A DNA stretch of 64,000 nucleotides from Paracoccus sp041927875 (GCF_041927875.1 NZ_JBHFHN010000002.1); one strand, 5' to 3'; numbered from the stretch's first letter, positions 36,001 through 46,721 are shown. Program-made: numbers and translations. The notes: a model not told the origin generated them from the sequence alone.

Positions 36001-36122
36001 AGGTGTTCTGGGGGCCGATGGCCTATGCGATGATGGGCGGCATCATCGCCGGCACGCTGATCACGCTGATCTTCGTGCCGGCGCTGTATCTGGCGGTCTA
36101 TCGGGTGCGGCGGCCTGCATGA
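33018..36122 (+). CDS. RND efflux pump permease
   Basis: The inner-membrane proton-driven transporter of a tripartite efflux system (1034 aa). A cytoplasmic N-terminal tail precedes TM1 (SYVWFLMIVSLIAGTIAYFNLGREEDPSF). Two large periplasmic loops and twelve helices follow. TM4 carries the proton-relay pair in ALGLLVDDAMIAIETM near residue 424. The C-terminal half repeats the fold, with GILIRNSVILVAEIED. It belongs to the AcrB-like superfamily; the substrate cannot be read from sequence. No outer-membrane channel gene is adjacent. A GC hairpin follows at 36133. Confidence 0.92.
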   Translation: MSQIDTPPTEHTEPAARRAHHGPRFNLSEWALNHRSYVWFLMIVSLIAGTIAYFNLGREEDPSFKIKTMVISAALPGATAEETLTQVTDRIEAKLKDLEEYDYTRSITRPGVAIVYLELKPTTRGPQLPQIWQKVRNMMADIRPDFPQEFAGFQFNDDFGDVFGNLYALTSDGFTPAEMRDQAEAIQRRIQALDDAGKVELFGLREEKLYLEFSTARLAALGLSQAQVQGTLQAQNAIIPSGVVDTGAERVLVRVTGQFKGEDSLEAINLRVGDRFFRLSDVATIRRGYEDPPAEVFRFDGQDAVGIAVGMKSGANILTFGKALRDTMAQAQAALPIGLTLHQVADQPQVVDQAIGHFVQALIEAILIVLAVSFISLGLRAGLVVTLTIPLVLAITFIILDIWGITLQRISLGALIIALGLLVDDAMIAIETMITRLEKGESLYQAASYAWTSIAWPMLTGTLVTVAGFIPIGLNTSAAGEFTFSLFVVIAVSLLVSWIVAVLFAPLLGVTFLPAKWKHHAEKVGPLRRGFRALLRGAMRARWLTIAATVLAFAVSIWGMRFVENQFFPSSDRPELVVDLVLPQNASLTETSAQMARLDAVVEGDPDALFRTSYIGRGAPRFILAFDVPTPGPHMGQMVIQTPNLEARNRLRAKLQDFADRELIGSDTYVKLLEIGPPVGGRPVQYRVSGDNIAELRDAASELAAILGAEPRLGSVIMDWNEPARVLKVNLLQDKARALGVTQKDIALSLNAVYAGQTITQLRDGTYLIDIVTRGDADARGSLEALSDLQIEGAAGNRVPLGTIATFEYGLEQPLIQSRSRVPTITVKAAIAGHDQPDTLVGLLADRIATFRASLPPGISVEIGGTVERSAESQEPIAAVVPLMVLIILALVMTQMQGFRRMAVVMAVGPLGLIGVVIALMVSGAPLGFVAILGVLALVGILIRNSVILVAEIEDLRAAGLDAWTAVYEASDSRARPILLTAAAASLALIPISWQVFWGPMAYAMMGGIIAGTLITLIFVPALYLAVYRVRRPA

Positions 36123-36132
36123 TGGCGGCGGA

Positions 36133-36180
36133 CCGGGGCGCTGCCCCGGACCCCGGCGTATTTGGGCAAGAAAGAGGGGG
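36133..36180. repeat. Composite intergenic repeat, copy 4 (terminator-like hairpin)
   Basis: CCGGGGC-gct-GCCCCGG (36133-36149) is followed by ACCCCGGCGTATTTGGGCAA and GAAAGAGG. It lies between the convergent RND pump and manC-type genes and should terminate both. It matches the reverse complement of the 20681-20769 copy through the hairpin and the CCCCGG-GTATT junction. Confidence 0.8.
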
Positions 36181-37617
36181 TCAGCGCGCGGTGCCCTCGG
36201 ACAGGTCGCGGTGATAGGCATCGTCATAGCGGATGATGTCGTCCTCACCCAAATAGGCGCCAGTCTGCACCTCGATCAGCACCATCGGCCGGGTGCCGGG
36301 GTTTTCCAGCCGGTGAATGGCCCCAAGCGGCACATAGACCGACTGGTTTTCTCCCAGATCCATGACCTTGCCCGCCACGGTGACGCGGGCGGTGCCGGTG
36401 ACGACGATCCAGTGTTCGGCGCGATGCACATGGCTTTGCAGCGACAGCGCCGCGCCGGGGTTCACATGGATGCGCTTGACCTGAAAGCGATCGTCCAGCG
36501 CCAGCGTTTCAAACCAGCCCCAGGGGCGATGGTCGATGCGGTGGCGGCGGGCCTGAGGCGCGCCCTTGGCGGCCAGCGCCGCGACCGCCTGGCGCACGTC
36601 CTGGGCGCGGGCGCGTGGGGCCACCAGCACCGCATCCGGGGTGGCGACGGCGATCATGTCGGTCAGGCCGATGCCGACCAGTTCGATGCCGCTGGCCTCG
36701 GACATCAGCAGGCTGGCGTTGCAGTCGATGGCGGTGGCCGCGCCGCGGGTGACCGTTGCGTCCGGGCTGGGTGCGCCTTCGCGCCAGAGCGCCTCCCATC
36801 CGCCGAGGTCGGTCCAGAGGTCGGGATAGGGGACCACCGTCAGGTTGTCGGCGCGTTCCATCACCGCATAGTCGATGGACAGGTCGGGCAGCCCCGCCCA
36901 GGGTTCGGAGGCAAGGCGAAGGAAGTCCAGATCGTTGCGCGCCTGATCCAGCGCGGCGGCGACCGGGGTCAGGAAATCAGGCGCGTGGCGGGCGAAGGCG
37001 TCGATCATCGCATCGGCGCGGAACAGGAAGATCCCGGCGTTCCACAGGTGCCGCCCGTCCGCGATCATCGCCGCCGCCTGCGCCGCGTCGGGCTTTTCGA
37101 CAAAGCGGGTCAGCGCGACGGGTCGGCCCGGCTGGGCGGGGCTGGCGCAGTGCAGATAGCCATAGCCGGTCTCGGGTCGGTCGGGGCGGATGCCGAAGGT
37201 CACGATCCGCCCCGCCTGCGCCGGCTCGACCCCGGCCTGGACGGCGGCGCGAAACAGCCCCGGCTGGGCGATCACATGATCGGACGGCGCGATCAGCACC
37301 AGCCCCGCCGGATCGCGCGAGGCGACCCACAGCGCCGCCGCCAGCACCGCAGGCGCGGTGTTGCGGGCCTCTGGCTCGATCATCACCGCCTGCGGGGTCA
37401 GGCCGATGTCATCCAGTTGTTGCCGCACCAGAAAGCGGAAGTCGGCATGGGTCAGCACCACCGGCGCGGCAAAGCCCGGTGCGGCAAAGCGGCGGGCGGT
37501 GGCCTGAAACAGGCTGTCATCGCCCACCAGCCGGGTGAACTGCTTGGGATAGCTGTGGCGCGACACCGGCCACAGCCGGGTGCCCGCCCCACCCGCCAGC
37601 AACACCGGTGTAATCAT
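36181..37617 (-). CDS. manC: Mannose-1-phosphate guanylyltransferase / mannose-6-phosphate isomerase
   Basis: Bifunctional type II enzyme making GDP-mannose for envelope polysaccharides (478 aa). The nucleotidyltransferase signature LLAGGAGTRLWPVSRHSYPKQF is at the N-terminus, with FVEKPD near residue 170 and WNAGIFLFRA near 190. A C-terminal cupin isomerase domain follows (HRPWGWFETLAL, VNPGAALSLQSHVHRAEHWIVVTGTA, the latter with the metal-binding His/Glu set). The ATG at 37617 opens the first motif directly. It is divergent from the tetR gene across 116 bp. Confidence 0.93.
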   Translation of the reverse strand: MITPVLLAGGAGTRLWPVSRHSYPKQFTRLVGDDSLFQATARRFAAPGFAAPVVLTHADFRFLVRQQLDDIGLTPQAVMIEPEARNTAPAVLAAALWVASRDPAGLVLIAPSDHVIAQPGLFRAAVQAGVEPAQAGRIVTFGIRPDRPETGYGYLHCASPAQPGRPVALTRFVEKPDAAQAAAMIADGRHLWNAGIFLFRADAMIDAFARHAPDFLTPVAAALDQARNDLDFLRLASEPWAGLPDLSIDYAVMERADNLTVVPYPDLWTDLGGWEALWREGAPSPDATVTRGAATAIDCNASLLMSEASGIELVGIGLTDMIAVATPDAVLVAPRARAQDVRQAVAALAAKGAPQARRHRIDHRPWGWFETLALDDRFQVKRIHVNPGAALSLQSHVHRAEHWIVVTGTARVTVAGKVMDLGENQSVYVPLGAIHRLENPGTRPMVLIEVQTGAYLGEDDIIRYDDAYHRDLSEGTAR

Positions 37618-37702
37618 CGCCTGCCCCCTGCCATTTGCCCCGACTATGGCGCGGCCTGCGCGGGGCGGCAAGTTGCCTTGCCTCGGCGCGCCTGCGAAGG
37701 TA

Positions 37703-37723
37703 TTGACACCCGAGTGCAATAAT
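37703..37723 (+). promoter_or_regulatory. Motif upstream of tetR resembling the one before the efflux operon
   Basis: TTGACAC-CCGA-GTGCAATAA ends 11 bp before the tetR ATG. It shares TTGACAC and GTGC-ATAA with 30722-30742, but the central spacer is one base shorter. It is a candidate autoregulatory operator. Confidence 0.4.
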
Positions 37724-37733
37724 CGGACCCCTC

Positions 37734-38357
37734 ATGACCGGCCCCACCCCGATCTGCCCCGACCAGCCCGCCGATGGCCGCCGCCAGCGGTCTGGCGCGA
37801 CGCGGCAGAAGGTCGGGCAGGCGCTGTTCGATCTGGTGCGCCAGACCGGGCAATTGCCCGATGCCGCCACGGTTGCCGCGCGCGCCGGGGTCGCCCGCCG
37901 CACCGTGTTCCGATATTTCAGCGACAGCGCCGCGCTGGAGGTCGAGACCGCGCGGATGATGGCGCGGATGCTGCATGACGAATTTCCCCAGCCCGTGCCG
38001 CGCGGCAGTCTGGCCGAGCGGCTGACCGCCTTTCTGGATCACCGGTTGCGCGTCTATGCGGCGGGCGACCCGGTGCGCGGCCTGATCGAGGCGGCGCGGC
38101 TGCGCGGCGCCACCGGGCTGGACGATTTCATCGCCGAGATGATGGCGATGATGCGCGCGCAACTGCTGGGGATGATCCCCGAACTGGCCCGCCCCGGCAC
38201 CCCGGTCGAGGCGCTGACGTCCTTTGAGGTCGTCACCGGCTGGGATCATTTCAGCGCGCTGCGCCGCCACTGCGGCATGGACGCCGCCCAGATCGCCGCG
38301 CAATTCGACTGGACGGCGCGGGCGGTGCTGGTGCGGGCGCGGATCGGCAATCTTTAG
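37734..38357 (+). CDS. TetR-family transcriptional regulator
   Basis: A 207-aa repressor-type protein. The N-terminal HTH (LVRQTGQLPDAATVAARAGVARRTVFRYFSDSAALEVET) spans about residues 30-72 and contains the RTVFRYF recognition segment. The C-terminal ligand domain is all-helical, with no recognised subfamily. It lies next to manC but shares an upstream motif with the RND operon 7 kb away, so it may regulate efflux. Confidence 0.88.
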   Translation: MTGPTPICPDQPADGRRQRSGATRQKVGQALFDLVRQTGQLPDAATVAARAGVARRTVFRYFSDSAALEVETARMMARMLHDEFPQPVPRGSLAERLTAFLDHRLRVYAAGDPVRGLIEAARLRGATGLDDFIAEMMAMMRAQLLGMIPELARPGTPVEALTSFEVVTGWDHFSALRRHCGMDAAQIAAQFDWTARAVLVRARIGNL

Positions 38358-38364
38358 GCGCGCC

Positions 38365-39735
38365 TTACGGCAGCAGCTTGCCGGGGTTCATCAGGTTCAG
38401 CGGATCCAGCGCGGCCTTGATCGCCGCCATCACCGACAGCGCCACCGGATCCTTGTGCGCCGCCATCCCCGCGCGTTTGGCCAGACCGATGCCGTGTTCG
38501 GCCGAAAACGTCCCGCCCATCGACACCGCCAGATCAGCCACCGAGGCCTTGATCGCCGCCGACAGTGCGGCATCGTCACGGCTGGGATAGGCGGTGTAGT
38601 GGATATTGCCATCGCCCAGATGCGCCACGACCAGCTCGTCGGCGCCCGGATCCAGCGCCGCCAGCCGGGCCTGCATCGCGGTCAGGAAATCGCCCACCAG
38701 ATCCAGCGGCAGGGCAATGTCGGTATCGACCAGAGGGTGCCGGTTCAGGGTGATTTCCGCCGCCGCCTCACGCATGGCCCACAGCCGCGCGCGCTGCGCC
38801 TGCGACTGCGCGATCACCGCGTCATGGACCGTGCCGGTGGTCAGGGCGCGTTCCAGCACCCCCTCCAACGTGGCGCGCAGGGCGGCTTCGTCGCTGCCGG
38901 CCAGCTCGACCAGGATATTGGCGGGATGGGCGAAGGGCGGGGTCAGATCCGGGCGCTGGTCGGTCAGCCGGGCCATGTAACCGGCGGGCATGTATTCAAA
39001 AGCCTCGACAGTTCCGTTGGTTGCGGCGCGAAGTTCAGACAGGATCTCAAGTGCCGCCTGCGGGCTGTCCATGCCGATCAGCGCCGTTGCATGGGCGGCG
39101 GGCGCAGGTTTCAGCGCCAGCGTGGCGGCGGTGATGATGCCCAGCGTGCCCTCGGCCCCGATGAACAGATCGCGCAGGTCATAGCCGGTGTTGTCCTTGC
39201 GCAGCGCCGATTGCAGGTTCAGCAGGCGGCCATCGGCCAGCACCACCTCGAGCCCCAGGCACAAAGCGCGGGCATTGCCATGGGCCAGCACGTTCGAGCC
39301 GCCCGCATTGGTCGACAGAAAGCCGCCGACCTGGGCCGATCCGCGCGCCCCGAAGGTCAGCGGAAAGGCCAGGCCATGCGGGGCTGCGGCCTCGTGGATG
39401 GCGTGCAGGGTGACGCCCGCCTCGGCAACCATGACGGCGGCGGCGGGGCGGATGTCCCGGATCCGGCGCATCCGGTCCAGCGAGACCATCACCGCGCCAT
39501 CGGCAAAGGTCGCGCCGTTCAGCCCGGTATGCCCGCCGACCGGCACGATCGGGGTGCGGGTGGTGTTGGCCCAGGTCAGGATCGCGCGGACCTGATCGGT
39601 GTCGCGCGGCCGCGCCACGGCGGCGGGACGCCAGCGATACTGCCCGGTCCAGTCATGGCCGAAACGGGCGGCGGCCTCATCCCCGGTCAACAGGGCATCG
39701 GCGCCGATCAGTGCCCCAAGCTGGGCCGCGATCAC
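38365..39735 (-). CDS. FAD-binding (GlcD/D-2-hydroxyacid dehydrogenase-type) oxidoreductase
   Basis: A 456-aa flavoprotein of the vanillyl-alcohol-oxidase fold. The FAD-binding motifs are IVPVGGHTGLNGA near residue 64 and GGFLSTNAGGSNVLAHGNAR near 137. C-terminal motifs LGDGNIHYTAY and AEHGIGLAKRAGM carry the metal-binding His residues of D-2-hydroxyglutarate/D-lactate/glycolate dehydrogenases. The substrate within this group is uncertain. The GTG start overlaps the tesA stop (GTGA), indicating coupling. Confidence 0.85.
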   Translation of the reverse strand: MIAAQLGALIGADALLTGDEAAARFGHDWTGQYRWRPAAVARPRDTDQVRAILTWANTTRTPIVPVGGHTGLNGATFADGAVMVSLDRMRRIRDIRPAAAVMVAEAGVTLHAIHEAAAPHGLAFPLTFGARGSAQVGGFLSTNAGGSNVLAHGNARALCLGLEVVLADGRLLNLQSALRKDNTGYDLRDLFIGAEGTLGIITAATLALKPAPAAHATALIGMDSPQAALEILSELRAATNGTVEAFEYMPAGYMARLTDQRPDLTPPFAHPANILVELAGSDEAALRATLEGVLERALTTGTVHDAVIAQSQAQRARLWAMREAAAEITLNRHPLVDTDIALPLDLVGDFLTAMQARLAALDPGADELVVAHLGDGNIHYTAYPSRDDAALSAAIKASVADLAVSMGGTFSAEHGIGLAKRAGMAAHKDPVALSVMAAIKAALDPLNLMNPGKLLP

Positions 39736-40403
39736 TGGACGCGCCCCACCAGATCCGCGACCTTGGGGCCAAGCGCCTGCACGATCAGCGCCACCCCCTC
39801 GGCCGAGGGGTGGATGCCGTCATCCTGCATCAGCGCGCCCTGGCTTGCCGGATCGGCGGCGCGGATCGCGGCCAGCATGTCGGGCACAAGGATCGCGCCA
39901 TGCGCCGCCGCCAGTTCGGGCCAGATCGCGGTGAAATCGGCCTGCCAGTCCGGGCCGTAATTCGCCGGGGCCTGATGCCCGGCCAGCAGCACCGGCAGGC
40001 CGCGCGCCTTGGCCTCGGTCATGATCCTGTCCAGATTGGCGCGGCTTTCGGCCACCGGCAGGCCGCGCAGCATGTCATTGCCGCCCAGCGCCACGATCAT
40101 CGCGTCCCCCCCCTCGCCCAGCGCCCAGTCGAGCCGCGCAAGCCCCCCGGCCGTGGTATCGCCCGACACGCCCGCGTTGATGACCGTGGCGGCCACGCCC
40201 TGATCGTCCAGCCAGCGGTTCAGTTGCGCCACCAGACCGTCCTCGGGCGGCAGGCCATAGCCGGCGGTCAGGCTGTCGCCCAGCGCGATGATCCGCGTCT
40301 GATCGCCCGCCATCGCCGCAAGGGGCAGAAACGCGACCATCAGCGCATTGCGGATCGCCCGCGCCGCCCCATATCGGAAAAACCGTGTAGAGGAGATTTT
40401 CAT
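39732..40403 (-). CDS. tesA: TesA-type arylesterase/lysophospholipase (SGNH hydrolase)
   Basis: A 223-aa periplasmic GDSL-family esterase. An N-terminal signal peptide (RNALMVAFLPLAAMA) precedes block I IIALGDSLTAGYGLP with the nucleophilic Ser, ALGGNDMLRG (block III Asn) and DGIHPSAEG (Asp-His of block V). The chosen ATG has AGGGA four bases upstream and shares CATG with the start of the divergent ABC gene. A shorter start at 40340 is possible but would trim the signal-peptide n-region. The pairing with an ybbA/ybbP-type system is the same as in Escherichia coli. Confidence 0.88.
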   Translation of the reverse strand: MKISSTRFFRYGAARAIRNALMVAFLPLAAMAGDQTRIIALGDSLTAGYGLPPEDGLVAQLNRWLDDQGVAATVINAGVSGDTTAGGLARLDWALGEGGDAMIVALGGNDMLRGLPVAESRANLDRIMTEAKARGLPVLLAGHQAPANYGPDWQADFTAIWPELAAAHGAILVPDMLAAIRAADPASQGALMQDDGIHPSAEGVALIVQALGPKVADLVGRVQ

Positions 40404-41085
40404 GACGTCCCTGATTGATTGCCGCGATGCCCGCCTGACCCTAGCCGCCGATTCCGGTCCGGTCCAGATTCTGCGCGGTATCGATCTGGTGATCGGCGCG
40501 GGCGAGCGGGTGGCGATCACCGGGCCGTCGGGGTCTGGCAAATCCTCGCTTCTGCTGCTGCTGGCGGGGCTGGAACGCGCCAGCGCCGGTCAGGTGCGGG
40601 TCGCAGGGCATGATCTGGGCGCGCTTGGTGAGGAGGCACTGGCGCGCTTTCGCCGCGATCATCTGGGCATCGTCTTTCAAAGTTTTCACCTGATCCCGAC
40701 GCTGACGGCGCTGGAGAATGCCGCGCTGGCGCTGGAATTGGCCGGGGCGCGGGATGCGCGCGACCGGGCGGCCGCGATGCTGTCGGCGGTGGGTCTGGGC
40801 GGGCGCGCGGGCCATTACCCCGCGCAACTGTCGGGCGGTGAGCAGCAGCGCGTGGCGCTGGCCCGCGCGCTGGCCCCGAACCCGCCGATCCTGCTGGCGG
40901 ATGAGCCGACGGGAAATCTGGATGCCGCCAATGGCGCGGCGGTGATGGATCTGATCTTTGATCTGGCCGACCGACAGGGGGCGACGCTGGTGCTGGTCAC
41001 CCATGATCCGGCGCTGGCGGCGCGGGCCGGGCGGCAGGTCCGCGTGGCCGATGGCCGCATCCACGATCCGGCGGTTGCGGCATGA
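40402..41085 (+). CDS. ybbA: ABC transporter ATP-binding protein (YbbA-type)
   Basis: A 227-aa ATPase of the LolD/MacB group. Walker A is GPSGSGKSS near residue 43, the Q-loop FQSFHLIPTLTALEN, the signature LSGGEQQRVALARAL and Walker B LLADEPTGNLD. AGGAG lies seven bases before the ATG. The gene overlaps the permease gene (ATGA). The pair probably handles envelope lipids or peptides; the function of YbbAP is not settled. Confidence 0.92.
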   Translation: MTSLIDCRDARLTLAADSGPVQILRGIDLVIGAGERVAITGPSGSGKSSLLLLLAGLERASAGQVRVAGHDLGALGEEALARFRRDHLGIVFQSFHLIPTLTALENAALALELAGARDARDRAAAMLSAVGLGGRAGHYPAQLSGGEQQRVALARALAPNPPILLADEPTGNLDAANGAAVMDLIFDLADRQGATLVLVTHDPALAARAGRQVRVADGRIHDPAVAA

Positions 41086-43553
41086 GGGCGGGCCTGATCC
41101 TGCGCGACCTGCGCGGCGGCTCGCGCGCCCTGTGGGTGGTGATCGCGGCGCTGGTGCTGGGGGTGGCGGCGATGGCCGCCCTTGGCGCGACCGACCGCGC
41201 GGTGCGCGCCGCCCTCGCCGATCAGGGGGCCGAGATCCTGGGCGGCCAGATCGAAGCCACCTTCTCGCACCGCCCGGCGACAGCGGCAGAGCGCGCGGCG
41301 ATTGCGGCGATGGGGCAGGTTTCCGGCGTCATTCGGATGCGGTCGATGGTCAGCCATGACGGCACCCGCGCCTTGGCCGAACTGCGCGCCGTCGACGGGG
41401 CATGGCCGCTGCTGGGCCAACCCCGATTCACCCCCGATCTGAGCGCGCAGCAGGTGCTGGCCGGGCGCGATGGGCGGCCCGGTGCGGCGATGGCGGCCGA
41501 TCTGGCCGCGCGGCTGGGGATCGCGCCGGGCGATCATTTCGATCTGGCCGGGCAGGATCTGGTGCTGATGGCGCTGATCGACCGGCTGCCGGATGGTCTT
41601 GGCGGGTCCGTCGCCTTTGCGCCGGTGGTGCTGGCCCCCTTCGCGGTGGGCGAGGCCTTGGCCCAGCCCGGCGCCTTTTACGAGACCGCCTTTCGCCTGA
41701 ACCCAGACGACAACCGGCCTTTGGCGGCTGTGCGCGCCGATCTGGAACGCGCCCTGCCCGAGGGCACGCGGCTGCGCGATGCGCGCCGCGCGGTGCCGGG
41801 GGCGGATCGGTTTCTGGACCGGATCGGGTCATTCCTGATGCTGGCCTCGATCACCGGGCTGGCGCTGGGCGGGGTCGGGATCGCGCTGGCGATCAGCGAC
41901 TGGCTGGCGCGCAAGGCGCCCGAGATCGCCACCTGGCGGGCGTTGGGCGCGGGGCGCGGGCAGCTCTTGGCGCTGATCGGCGGGCAGGTGGCAGTGGTGG
42001 CGGCGATCGGCATCGCGGGCGGGCTGGCGCTGGCGGCGCTGGTGCTGGTCATCGCCGGACCGCTGATCCAGCCCTTGATCCCGGTGGCGCTGGATCTGCG
42101 CGTCGATGCGGCGGCCTTTGCGCGCGCGGCGGGGATCGGCGCGCTGGTCGCGGGGCTGGCGGCGCTGGCCCCGCTGGGGCGGCTTGCGCGGATGCGGGCG
42201 GCGGCGATCTGGCGCGGCGCGGCGTTGCCTGCGCCGGGCGTTGCGGTGATCGCGGCGCTGGTCATCGGCTGTCTGGCATTGGCCGGGCTGGTCGTAGCGG
42301 CCAGCCCCGCGCCGCAGATGGCGGCGGCGGTGGTGGCGGTGATGGCGGCGGTCGGCGCGGCGGTCTGGCTGGCCGCGCGGCTGGCACAGGCGGCACTGGC
42401 GCGTCTGCCGCGCCCCGGCCCCGCGCCCTTGCGGCTGGCGCTTGCGGCGCTGGCGGCACGGCGCGGCGGGCTGACGGCGCTGGCGGCGGCGCTGGGGGTC
42501 GGGCTGACGCTGATGGCGGCCTCGGGGATGATGCAGGCCAATCTGGCCCGCGCCATCACCGCCGACATCCCCGACCGCGCGCCCGCGTTTTTCGTCATCG
42601 ACATCCAGCCCGACCAGACCGGCCCGGTGCTGGACCGGCTGACCGCCCTGCCCGGCGTGACCGAGGTGCAATCCGCACCGATGCTGCGCGGTGCCATCGC
42701 CACGATCAACGATCGCCCCGCGCGCGAGGTCGCCCCCGACAGTTGGGTCACACGCGGTGACCGCGGCCTGTCCTTTGCCGCCACCCCTCCCGAGGGCACG
42801 CGCCTGGTCGCCGGTCGCTGGTGGGCCGCGGATCACAGCGGCCCGCCCGAGGTCAGCTTTTCCGCCGATGAGGCCGCCGATCTGGGCCTGAAGCTGGGCG
42901 ACCGGCTGGGCATCACCGTGCTGGGCCGCGAGGTCGAGGTGACGATCACCAGCCTGCGCGCGGTCGATTTCCGCAGCGCAGGCATCGGCTTCGTGATGAT
43001 CCTGTCACCGAATGCCTTGGCCGGTGCGCCCCATACCACCATCGCCACGGTGCGCGCCGAATCCGGCAGCGATGCCGCGATCCCAGCCGCCTTGGCCGAC
43101 TGGCCCAATGTCAGCGCCATCGCCGTGCGCGAGGTTGCCGGGCGGCTGGCCGAGGGGCTGGGCCTGTTCGCCACCATCGCCCGGATCGGCGGCGGGCTGG
43201 TGCTGGCCGCCGGTCTGGTGGTGCTGGCGGGCACCGCCGCCTCGGGCGCGCCCGCCCGCGCGCGTGAGGCGGCGATCGCCCGCGCCCTGGGTGCCACCGC
43301 GCGGCAGATCCGGCAGGCGGCGCTGATCCGGCTGGGGCTGGCGGGGGTCGTCGCCGGGCTGATCGCGGCGGGCTTTGGCACGCTGATGGCCTGGGGGATG
43401 ATGACCTTTGTGCTGGACCTGCGCTTCCAGATGCCGGTTCTGGTGCTGGGCGCAATCCTGATCTCCGGGGTGGCGGTGATGATCGCCCTGGGTCTGGCGA
43501 TGGGCCATGGCGGCCGCCATGCCCGCCCGGCGCGGCTGCTGCGCGGCGACTAG
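41082..43553 (+). CDS. ybbP: FtsX-like ABC permease (YbbP-type)
   Basis: An 823-aa inner-membrane protein with an N-terminal TM helix, a large periplasmic domain and FtsX-type permease blocks. About four helices lie at residues 245-420, four more in the 690-815 region, and there are two periplasmic regions. EAAIARALGATARQIRQAALIRLGLAGVVAGL near residue 728 is the typical mechanotransmission segment. It partners the ATPase overlapping upstream. Its stop is 8 bp from the convergent copA gene end. Confidence 0.9.
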   Translation: MRAGLILRDLRGGSRALWVVIAALVLGVAAMAALGATDRAVRAALADQGAEILGGQIEATFSHRPATAAERAAIAAMGQVSGVIRMRSMVSHDGTRALAELRAVDGAWPLLGQPRFTPDLSAQQVLAGRDGRPGAAMAADLAARLGIAPGDHFDLAGQDLVLMALIDRLPDGLGGSVAFAPVVLAPFAVGEALAQPGAFYETAFRLNPDDNRPLAAVRADLERALPEGTRLRDARRAVPGADRFLDRIGSFLMLASITGLALGGVGIALAISDWLARKAPEIATWRALGAGRGQLLALIGGQVAVVAAIGIAGGLALAALVLVIAGPLIQPLIPVALDLRVDAAAFARAAGIGALVAGLAALAPLGRLARMRAAAIWRGAALPAPGVAVIAALVIGCLALAGLVVAASPAPQMAAAVVAVMAAVGAAVWLAARLAQAALARLPRPGPAPLRLALAALAARRGGLTALAAALGVGLTLMAASGMMQANLARAITADIPDRAPAFFVIDIQPDQTGPVLDRLTALPGVTEVQSAPMLRGAIATINDRPAREVAPDSWVTRGDRGLSFAATPPEGTRLVAGRWWAADHSGPPEVSFSADEAADLGLKLGDRLGITVLGREVEVTITSLRAVDFRSAGIGFVMILSPNALAGAPHTTIATVRAESGSDAAIPAALADWPNVSAIAVREVAGRLAEGLGLFATIARIGGGLVLAAGLVVLAGTAASGAPARAREAAIARALGATARQIRQAALIRLGLAGVVAGLIAAGFGTLMAWGMMTFVLDLRFQMPVLVLGAILISGVAVMIALGLAMGHGGRHARPARLLRGD

Positions 43554-43561
43554 CACCGCGT

Positions 43562-45973
<2,412 letters not shown>

Positions 45974-45985
45974 GAATGCCCCTGA

Positions 45986-45999
45986 CCCCAGATATGGGG
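45986..45999. promoter_or_regulatory. Dyad CCCCA-GATA-TGGGG before copA
   Basis: A perfect 5-bp inverted repeat lies 12 bp upstream of the copA start. Its G/C-run pattern recalls CsoR/RcnR operators, but the match is short and no CueR-type ACCTTCC dyad is seen. Confidence 0.25.
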
Positions 46000-46060
46000 G
46001 AAAGTCGCGCAGAAATGCAACAAATCTGCGTTAACATCGGCGGTGCAGTGGCCCCCGCGG

Positions 46061-46089
46061 TTGCTGGCCGCACCCCCACCGCGCTAGAT
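46061..46089 (+). promoter_or_regulatory. Candidate promoter for the L,D-transpeptidase gene
   Basis: TTGCTG (46061-46066), a 17-bp spacer and CTAGAT (46084-46089), 28 bp before the start codon. Confidence 0.4.
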
Positions 46090-46117
46090 AGGGGCCAGCA
46101 TCCATGAGGTAAACCCG

Positions 46118-46717
46118 ATGTCCGACCTGTTCAACCGCCGCCGCCTGCTGATCGGCGCCGCCAGCGCCCTGCCGCTGCTGGCCGCGCCGTCGATCCTGTC
46201 GGCCAAGGAGACCAAGCCCAAGGCCGCCGCCCCGCGCCTGCCCTATGACGCGAAATACCTGCCGACCAAGGTGCAGATCCGTCAGGACTTTACCCCCGGC
46301 ACCATCGTCGTGGTCAGCCCGCAGTTCTTCCTGTATCACGTCACCGCCCCCGGCGAGGCGATCCGCTATGGCGTGGCCGTGGGCAAGGCGGAACTGGTCT
46401 ACAAGGGCTGGGCCGAGGTCGCGCGCAAGGTCGAATGGCCGTCCTGGCGCCCCACCGCCGAGATGGTCAAGCGCAAGCCCGAAGCCTATGCGAAATACGC
46501 CGAAAACGGGATGCCGGGCGGCCCGCAGAACCCGCTGGGGGCACGCGCGCTGTATCTGTATCACAACGGCCGCGATACCGCGATCCGCATTCACGGCACC
46601 ACCGATCCGTCCTCGATCGGCAAGGCGGTGTCGAACGGCTGCATCCGCATGGCCAATGAACAGGTGATGGCGCTTTATGACCAGGTGCCGCTGGGCACCC
46701 AGGTGTTCGTCTACTAA
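46118..46717 (+). CDS. L,D-transpeptidase (YkuD family)
   Basis: A 199-aa exported enzyme that cross-links peptidoglycan or anchors proteins to it. The N-terminus has a twin-arginine-like signal (NRRRLLIGAASALPLLAA). The catalytic YkuD domain at about residues 60-199 carries IRIHGTTDP (His) and SNGCIRM, whose Cys is the nucleophile. GAGGT precedes the ATG. Followed by its own terminator. Confidence 0.92.
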   Translation: MSDLFNRRRLLIGAASALPLLAAPSILSAKETKPKAAAPRLPYDAKYLPTKVQIRQDFTPGTIVVVSPQFFLYHVTAPGEAIRYGVAVGKAELVYKGWAEVARKVEWPSWRPTAEMVKRKPEAYAKYAENGMPGGPQNPLGARALYLYHNGRDTAIRIHGTTDPSSIGKAVSNGCIRMANEQVMALYDQVPLGTQVFVY

Positions 46718-46721
46718 GATC

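Noticed and set aside
32535..36248. Long minus-strand frames over the RND adaptor and pump genes
   Set aside because: Low-complexity Arg/Gln/His composition and exact overlap with clear RND genes mark them as shadows.
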